From positions 682,001-746,000 of the forward strand of contig NZ_CP058335.1 in the NCBI RefSeq assembly GCF_013391105.1: 64,000 nucleotides of DNA, in the 5' to 3' direction. Made by a program: the position numbers and the translations under genes. The stretch's first letter is position 1, and every line of letters begins with the position of its first letter. The stretch comes from Natronomonas salina (GTDB taxonomy: Archaea; Halobacteriota; Halobacteria; Halobacteriales; Haloarculaceae). Below the pieces are notes generated by a model. That model was not told the origin of the DNA, ran no database searches, and was given only the letters and a program-made list of their open reading frames with translations. Below are positions 59,346 through 64,000 of the stretch, one piece after another.

Positions 59346-60113
59346 ATGTCACGCCAGTCCTCCAGCGGGGCGGGAGCGATCACCGGCCGGATCCCCGATC
59401 CCCTCCTCGCGGTCGTCGTGGCGCTGTCGCTGGCCGCCCTGGGCCTCGGTGGCGGCAGCCTCGTCGGCCTCGCCGTCAGCGAGGCCCTCGCCGCCCTCGG
59501 CGTCGAACTGTCCGTCATCCCGGCGACGATCCTCTCGACGCTCCTGCTGCAGGGCGTCGCCTTCGGCGGCCTCTCGCTGCTGTACCTCTCCTACCGCGAC
59601 GTCTCGCCGATCGAGTACCTCGGCGTCCGGGTGCCCGACCTCGAGGGGTGGATGTACGCCGCCGCGGGGTACATCCTCGCGTTCGTCACCGCGTTCTCGC
59701 TCATCTTCGTCGTCGTGTTCCTGCTGGACCTCTCGCCGGCCCAGAACCGCGCGGCCGAACTCGGCGAGCAGGACCCCCGCGTCTTCCTCGTGCTCGTCGT
59801 CCTCGCGATCCTCGTCATCGGCCCCGGGGAGGAACTGCTCTTCCGCGGCATCGTCCAGGGCCGCCTCCGCGAGACGTTCTCCGCGCCGGTCGCGATCGTC
59901 CTCGCGACCGCCATCTTCGCCGGCATCCACTGGACGTCGCTGGCCGGGCCGGTCTCGGGGCGCGCGCTGACGGTGACGATGCTGTTCGTCCCCGGCCTCG
60001 TCTTCGGCATCACCTACGAGGTGACCGACAACCTCGTCGTCCCATCGCTCATCCACGGCGCCTACAACGCCACGCTGTTCACGCTGGCGTATCTCTCGCT
60101 GGCCTTCGGCTGA
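59346..60113 (+). CDS. CPBP-family intramembrane metalloprotease
   Basis: A 255-residue polytopic protein with about seven hydrophobic helices. The zinc-type protease motifs are PGEELLFRGIVQGRL (EExxxR), FAGIHWTS (FxxxH) and PSLIHGAYN (HxxxN/B), in the correct order and spacing for the CAAX-protease/bacteriocin-processing (Abi) family. It cleaves substrates within or next to the membrane, unidentified here. The CTTTTTCG box about 30 bases upstream predicts a leaderless transcript. Confidence 0.9.
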   Translation: MSRQSSSGAGAITGRIPDPLLAVVVALSLAALGLGGGSLVGLAVSEALAALGVELSVIPATILSTLLLQGVAFGGLSLLYLSYRDVSPIEYLGVRVPDLEGWMYAAAGYILAFVTAFSLIFVVVFLLDLSPAQNRAAELGEQDPRVFLVLVVLAILVIGPGEELLFRGIVQGRLRETFSAPVAIVLATAIFAGIHWTSLAGPVSGRALTVTMLFVPGLVFGITYEVTDNLVVPSLIHGAYNATLFTLAYLSLAFG

Positions 60114-60343
60114 CCCCCGGGGCCCAGTAGACGGGTAGAAGTGATACGTAGTTGGCAAGAACTCCGAGCAGTCGAGGGACGTTCGACTACCGGCGTCCAG
60201 TACGCACCAGTACAACTTATGAGGCGACGGCTCGACCGGCTGTCGACGTCGTTCGAACGATGCCGCAGCCTGACGAGGGGACGACGGCGTCTGTCCGCCT
60301 TCCCCCGGTATTCGGGCGAGACGTGGTAGCATCCGACAACGAA

Positions 60344-60382
60344 GTTTTAACAGGAATGCCGGAGTTGTATAGAATTGGAGGA
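60344..60382 (+). promoter_or_regulatory. SOD promoter and ribosome-binding site
   Basis: GTTTTAACA near 60344-60352 is a TATA-like box, predicting a start near 60372. GGAGGA (60377-60382) is a strong Shine-Dalgarno sequence eight bases before the ATG at 60391. A led transcript is unusual in this mostly leaderless window. Confidence 0.55.
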
Positions 60383-60390
60383 CGATATAA

Positions 60391-60996
60391 ATGCCCGAAC
60401 AATCCAACCCCGAGCTTCCGCCGCTCCCGTACGACTACGACGCCCTCGAACCGTCAATCTCCGAACAGGTCGTGACGTGGCATCACGACACCCACCACCA
60501 GGGGTACGTCAACGGCCTGGACAGCGCCGAGGAGACCCTCGCCGAGAACCGCGAGTCCGGCGAGTTCGGTAGCTCCGCGTCGGCCATCCGCAACGTGACC
60601 CACAACGGTAGCGGTCACTACCTGCACACGCTGTTCTGGGAGAACATGTCCCCGAACGGCGGCGGCGAGCCGTCCGGCGAACTCGCCGACCGCATCGAGG
60701 AGGACTTCGGCTCCTACGAGGGCTGGAAGGGCGAGTTCAAGGCCGCGGCCGGCGCGGCCGGCGGCTGGGCGCTGCTGGTCTACGACCCCGTCGCCGACCA
60801 GCTGCGCAACCTCGTCGTCGACAAGCACGACCAGGGCGCACTCTGGGGCAGCCACCCCATCCTCGCGCTGGACGTCTGGGAGCACTCCTACTACTACGAC
60901 TACGGTCCCGACCGCGGCGAGTTCGTCGACAACTTCTTCGACGTCGTCGACTGGGACAACGTCGCCGAGCAGTACGAGAAGGCGCTGAACCAGTAA
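60391..60996 (+). CDS. sod: Superoxide dismutase (Mn/Fe family)
   Basis: A 201-residue enzyme that dismutates superoxide to hydrogen peroxide and oxygen. The metal ligands are the His in VTWHHDTHHQGYVNGL, the His in GSGHYLHTLFW, and Asp plus His in ALDVWEHSYYYDYG. Length and motifs are canonical. Haloarchaeal enzymes of this type normally use manganese; the sequence alone does not decide. It is monocistronic, with a strong ribosome-binding site. Confidence 0.95.
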   Translation: MPEQSNPELPPLPYDYDALEPSISEQVVTWHHDTHHQGYVNGLDSAEETLAENRESGEFGSSASAIRNVTHNGSGHYLHTLFWENMSPNGGGEPSGELADRIEEDFGSYEGWKGEFKAAAGAAGGWALLVYDPVADQLRNLVVDKHDQGALWGSHPILALDVWEHSYYYDYGPDRGEFVDNFFDVVDWDNVAEQYEKALNQ

Positions 60997-61189
60997 CACG
61001 ACGAGCCGCAGTACCGTAGTCACACCACCGACATTCTTTTGACGCCACACCAGAGCCGAGGCTATCTCCATCGCCGACGTAGCCACGGGCAGGCGTCCTG
61101 GCCGATGTCCACGCACAGGGCGGACGGGGCGACATCTCTCGCGCCGCCGTCCCGTCAGGGCCAAGGGGGGCGCTCGCCTAGGCCCGCGC

Positions 61190-61453
61190 ATGCCACGACC
61201 ACGCGAGGACTTCGAGGACCTCCGGGCCTTCGAGTTCCGCGACCCCGAGGAGGTACTCGACCGCGAGGAACTGTACACCGTCTACGAGATCGCGCGGCTG
61301 CTCCAGGGCGTCGAACCCGGCCAGGAGCTCGACCCCGAGACCGAGAACGTCCTGCTCGACTGGGCCATCCCGTGGATGCTCGACCACAGCGAGTCGTTCG
61401 TCTTCGCCGAACCCGAGGCCGACGACCAGCCCGGCTACTACGGCCTGAAATGA
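61190..61453 (+). CDS. Conserved haloarchaeal acidic protein, DUF5827-like
   Basis: An 87-residue acidic protein: REDFEDLRAFEFRDPEEVLD, LYTVYEIARLLQGVEPGQEL, and VLLDWAIPWMLDHSESFVFA. It is all helical in appearance and cytoplasmic, without metal or nucleotide motifs. It overlaps the following ATPase gene by four bases (ATGA), so the two are co-expressed and may interact. The DUF assignment is from memory and only moderately sure. Confidence 0.72.
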   Translation: MPRPREDFEDLRAFEFRDPEEVLDREELYTVYEIARLLQGVEPGQELDPETENVLLDWAIPWMLDHSESFVFAEPEADDQPGYYGLK

Positions 61454-62268
61454 AGCTGCTCGTCGCCGGGTCCAGCGAGGTCGACGCCGGCAAGACCACG
61501 TTCACCACCGGCCTGATCGAACGCACCGGCGTCCGCGGCTACAAGCCCCGCGCCGGCAACGGCTACTGGTACGACCAGGACGACTACCGCCGCTCGGTCG
61601 AGCAGGGTCGGCTCTACGGCAAGGACTCCAAGCTGATCGCCGCCGCCTCGCCCGGCGACGTCCGCCCGGAGGCCATCAACCCCGTCCACCGGCTGTGGCT
61701 GCCGACGCCCGGTCGCGGGAAGGGACCACTCGGCCGCGACGGCCGACGGTTCATCTGCGACAGGGTGACGCCACCCACGGTCGACGGGGGGGACCGCTAC
61801 GTCGCCAACGCCGACGTCGAGGTGCCGCCGGCCGCCCGGCGAGCCTTCTCGCTGGACGAGGCGCCGGTCGTCGAGACGCTCGCGGAACTGAACGACGTCA
61901 TGGCCGACCTCCACGCGCCGGCACTGGCCGCCCTCGACGACGAACTCGCCGCCCGAGACGCGGCGATCGTCGAGTCGTACTCCGACATCGCGCGGCCATT
62001 GACAGAGTTCGCCCCCGACGCCGTCGCGGTGGTCGAACCCCGGCGCTGCCGGATCTACGACGGCGAGCGGTACGCGAAGTCCTGCGAGGTCGCCAGCGGC
62101 AGCGCCCACGAGGGGCGCCTCGAGGAGCGCGTCGACAACGTGCTGGAGCTACTCGACCCCGCGGCCGCGCTGACCCTGCCGGCGCTGTCGAGCGACGAGC
62201 GCGACGACGTCGGCGCCGTCGCGGACGCCTACGAAACGGCGTACGACGAGTTGCTCGCGGCGGTCTGA
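61450..62268 (+). CDS. P-loop ATPase/GTPase, function unknown
   Basis: A 272-residue protein. The first residues KLLVAGSSEVDAGKTTFTTG contain a Walker A motif (GSSEVDAGKTT) of the deviant, dethiobiotin-synthetase/MinD-like kind, followed by YKPRAGNGYWYDQDDYRRSV, also typical of that group. AAIVESYSDIARPL would be the Walker B region. It shares an ATGA overlap with the small acidic gene upstream. I recognise an archaeal P-loop family but no established function. Confidence 0.78.
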   Translation: MKLLVAGSSEVDAGKTTFTTGLIERTGVRGYKPRAGNGYWYDQDDYRRSVEQGRLYGKDSKLIAAASPGDVRPEAINPVHRLWLPTPGRGKGPLGRDGRRFICDRVTPPTVDGGDRYVANADVEVPPAARRAFSLDEAPVVETLAELNDVMADLHAPALAALDDELAARDAAIVESYSDIARPLTEFAPDAVAVVEPRRCRIYDGERYAKSCEVASGSAHEGRLEERVDNVLELLDPAAALTLPALSSDERDDVGAVADAYETAYDELLAAV

Positions 62269-62310
62269 ACCGGGGCACAGTTCTTTAGGGGACCCGCCAG
62301 AGTCGGAGGT

Positions 62311-62685
62311 ATGGTGCTGGACGACGGGCGCTCGGAACCGCTGACCGCGCCGACCGTGGTCGGCGCGCTGGACGACGAGCAGTGCCGCGACCTCCTCTCG
62401 GAGCTGTCCGAGCCGACGAGCGTGAGCGACCTCGCCGAGCGGGCGGACGTCCCGCTGTCGACGACCTACCGGAAGGTCGCGCGGCTGAAGCGCGCCGAAC
62501 TGGTCGACGAGCGCACCGAGATCCGCGAGGGCGGCCACCACCGGACGCGGTACGTCCGGGACTTCGAGCGGATCGTCCTGGAGATGGACGAGGCCGACCG
62601 GCTCGACGTCGCCATCAACCGGCCGCTCGCCGAACCGGAGCAGAACCTCGTCGACATGTGGACCGAGGTCCGGGACGCGACATGA
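62311..62685 (+). CDS. Winged-helix (ArsR-like) transcriptional regulator
   Basis: A 124-residue protein. VVGALDDEQCRDLLSELSEP and VSDLAERADVPLSTTYRKVA are helices of an HTH, with RAELVDERTEIREGGHHRTR the wing. A short C-terminal helix follows. This is the common haloarchaeal ArsR/HTH_20 type. CTTTAG about 27 bases upstream implies a leaderless mRNA. Its stop overlaps the next membrane-protein gene, a regulator-membrane protein pair frequently seen in haloarchaea. Confidence 0.87.
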   Translation: MVLDDGRSEPLTAPTVVGALDDEQCRDLLSELSEPTSVSDLAERADVPLSTTYRKVARLKRAELVDERTEIREGGHHRTRYVRDFERIVLEMDEADRLDVAINRPLAEPEQNLVDMWTEVRDAT

Positions 62686-62975
62686 TCGCGGCGACCATCT
62701 CGGCGGAGACCGCACCCGCGGTCGTCGCGCTCAAGGCGATCACGCTCGTCCTGGGCGGGCTCATCACCTTCTTCGCGGCCCGGGCGTACCGTCGGACCGG
62801 CGCCCGGCCGATCGGCTACCTCGCCGGCGGCTTCGGCTTCGTCACGCTGGGGTCGCTACTCGCCGGCGCCGCCCACCAGGCGTTCGGCGCACCCGTCGAC
62901 GTCGTGCTCCTTATCGAGAGCCTGCTCGTCGCCGTCGGGTTCGCCGTCATCACGTATTCGCTGTACAGCGAGTGA
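62682..62975 (+). CDS. Three-TM membrane protein (DUF7521-like)
   Basis: A 97-residue protein with three hydrophobic segments, about residues 12-34, 46-67 and 72-93, and the loop FFAARAYRRTGARPIGYLAG between the first two. The small family co-occurs with wHTH regulators, here by an ATGA overlap, and is suspected of membrane sensing. The family name is from memory; the function is not known. Confidence 0.75.
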   Translation: MIAATISAETAPAVVALKAITLVLGGLITFFAARAYRRTGARPIGYLAGGFGFVTLGSLLAGAAHQAFGAPVDVVLLIESLLVAVGFAVITYSLYSE

Positions 62976-63053
62976 CGGGGTGGCGTCGGCGTGTGGGACG
63001 GAAGATGATCGGAAGCGGCGCAGAAAGAGATCGTCCAGCGGCCGGGGTCGACC

Positions 63054-63626
63054 TCAGCCGAGGACGTACTCGAGGCGGGGGTACTTCTCGACGAGCGGCG
63101 TGCCGTCGATCTCGTACTGTTCGATGAGCGCGTCGAGCCCGAGGATGCGGCCGGCGCCGAACGCCGCGACCGCCAGGAACACGAGCATGTACGCGAAGTC
63201 GCCGTTGATGAACCCGTGGGCCATGTCCCAGTTCCCGAAGTAGAACATGAGCATCATGAGCGCGCCGAAGAACGCCGCGAGGCGGACCATGGCGCCGACG
63301 ATGAGCCCGAGGCCGATGAGGACCTCGCCCCACGGGACGGCAACGTTCGCGAACTCGACGAACCACGGCGACGACCCCATCCAGGCGAACACGCCGGCTA
63401 GCGGGTTGCCGTTCGCTGCGGCGACGTGGGTCAGGTAGCCGCCGGCGTCGAACGGCTCCGCGGCGGTGAGCTTCGTGAAGCCCGAGTACAGGAACGCGTA
63501 CCCGATCATGAGCCGTAAGGCGAGGACGAACCACGCGCTCAGGCTGTGGGCCTTCCCCGTGACGCTGATGCCACCGATCTTGCTCTCGAAGACGTTCGTC
63601 CCGGCCGACAGTTTCTCTGTTGACAT
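63054..63626 (-). CDS. DoxX-family membrane protein
   Basis: A 190-residue membrane protein. After a polar N-terminus, WFVLALRLMIGYAFLYSGFT is the DoxX signature helix, followed by WFVEFANVAVPWGEVLIGLG and MLMFYFGNWDMAHGFINGDF. Four helices are visible. DoxX relatives act in thiosulfate:quinone oxidation or as quinone-linked redox proteins; the exact role here is unknown. A leader with an SD sequence precedes it. Confidence 0.88.
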   Translation of the reverse strand: MSTEKLSAGTNVFESKIGGISVTGKAHSLSAWFVLALRLMIGYAFLYSGFTKLTAAEPFDAGGYLTHVAAANGNPLAGVFAWMGSSPWFVEFANVAVPWGEVLIGLGLIVGAMVRLAAFFGALMMLMFYFGNWDMAHGFINGDFAYMLVFLAVAAFGAGRILGLDALIEQYEIDGTPLVEKYPRLEYVLG

Positions 63627-63632
63627 TGTGAT

Positions 63633-63673
63633 CTCCTACAGTTACAGAGACGCGACACAGGAGCATATATACC
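63633..63673 (-). promoter_or_regulatory. DoxX gene promoter and ribosome-binding site
   Basis: The minus strand carries GGTATATATG (63673-63664) as TATA box, and GGAG (63636-63633) six bases before the ATG at 63626. The expected transcription start is near 63644, giving a leader of about 18 bases. Confidence 0.5.
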
Positions 63674-63744
63674 GCAGCAGATTCCCAGATTCGTAGAATG
63701 ACCGGATAGAGGCCCGGTAGGGACCGAAATCGGGGACCGAGGTG

Positions 63745-64000
63745 TCAGGCGCTCATCCGGGCCGACTGGAGGGCGAGTTCGACGTGGTGGATCGGGTCCG
63801 TCTCGACGGCGGGACCGTGGCCGACGTACATCGCCGACAGCGAGTCGTCGACGGTCTCCAGCAGGTACTCGACGCTCTCGATCAGCGTCGCCCGGTCGCC
63901 CTCCGGTAGGTCGGTCCGGCCGAAGCCGCCGTTGGCGAAGACGAGGTCGCCCGCGTACAGGGTGCCGGCCTCTTCCGAGTAGAAGCAGAGGTGGTCGTCC
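63745..64000 (-). CDS. MBL-fold metallo-hydrolase, C-terminal part (truncated by window edge)
   Basis: The last 84 or so residues of a metallo-beta-lactamase-fold protein, ending SARMSA. The visible segment contains LYAGDLVFANGGFGRTDLP with the bridging metal Asp, and MYVGHGPAVETDPIHHVELA with the last metal His. The arrangement fits glyoxalase II-like hydrolases. The N-terminal HxHxDH motif lies beyond position 64000. Confidence 0.75.
   Translation of the reverse strand, partial: DDHLCFYSEEAGTLYAGDLVFANGGFGRTDLPEGDRATLIESVEYLLETVDDSLSAMYVGHGPAVETDPIHHVELALQSARMSA

Overview
The window is a stretch of a haloarchaeal (class Halobacteria) chromosome. The GC content is high, the proteins are very acidic (rich in Asp and Glu), and many start codons lie about 27-30 bases downstream of a TTTAWW-type box, as expected for leaderless archaeal transcripts. 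It carries archaeal RNA polymerase subunit Rpo11, archaeal GatA/GatC, a modified-mevalonate-pathway decarboxylase, HalOD1, DICT and bacterio-opsin-activator (Bat)-type regulators, Tat-dependent lipoproteins and a tRNA-Glu(CUC). The genus cannot be named from the sequence alone. No rRNA, CRISPR array, insertion sequence or replication origin was seen.

Left part, 1-24 kb, visibly lower in GC: small sensory and regulatory proteins (PadR, two HalOD1, a DUF7344-like protein), an ABC-2 exporter pair and a PAS-GAF histidine kinase. Next comes a minus-strand phenylacetate block (paaA, paaB, paaC, a PaaD split into two overlapping genes, then paaK and a MaoC hydratase), with a divergent Bat-type HTH regulator sharing the paaA promoter region. 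This is followed by an amidohydrolase, three small membrane proteins, an MMPL/RND exporter, an RNase Z-like metallo-hydrolase, a BASS transporter, an APC permease coupled to a 3-hydroxyacyl-CoA dehydrogenase, and a thiamine diphosphate (TPP) enzyme. tRNA-Glu at 24.2 kb sits at the change to the richer-GC right part.

Right part, 24-64 kb: mostly central metabolism. It holds phosphomevalonate decarboxylase, glutamate dehydrogenase, a divergent CitE-like lyase and MaoC hydratase pair, gatCA, an aldehyde dehydrogenase, an acyl-CoA synthetase, an acyl-CoA dehydrogenase behind a perfect 16-bp palindrome, an AHL-lactonase-like hydrolase, TetR and DICT regulators, and porAB. Next to hisF lies a striking 378-residue glutamine-rich (about 39% Gln) prion-like protein gene. 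From 49.9 to 59.1 kb a plus-strand block combines an SDR, a complete branched-chain-amino-acid-type ABC transporter (livJHMGF-like), enoyl-CoA hydratase, acyl-CoA dehydrogenase, an Asp-nucleophile alpha/beta hydrolase and a winged-helix regulator, which looks like uptake plus beta-oxidation of an unidentified acid. The window ends with CPBP protease, superoxide dismutase, a P-loop ATPase, a wHTH/membrane pair, DoxX and a truncated metallo-beta-lactamase-fold gene.

Main points for follow-up are the Gln-rich protein, the fission of PaaD in an archaeal phenylacetyl-CoA epoxidase operon, several uncharacterised palindromic operators, the CitE/MaoC pair, and a LivG whose ABC signature motif is degenerate.
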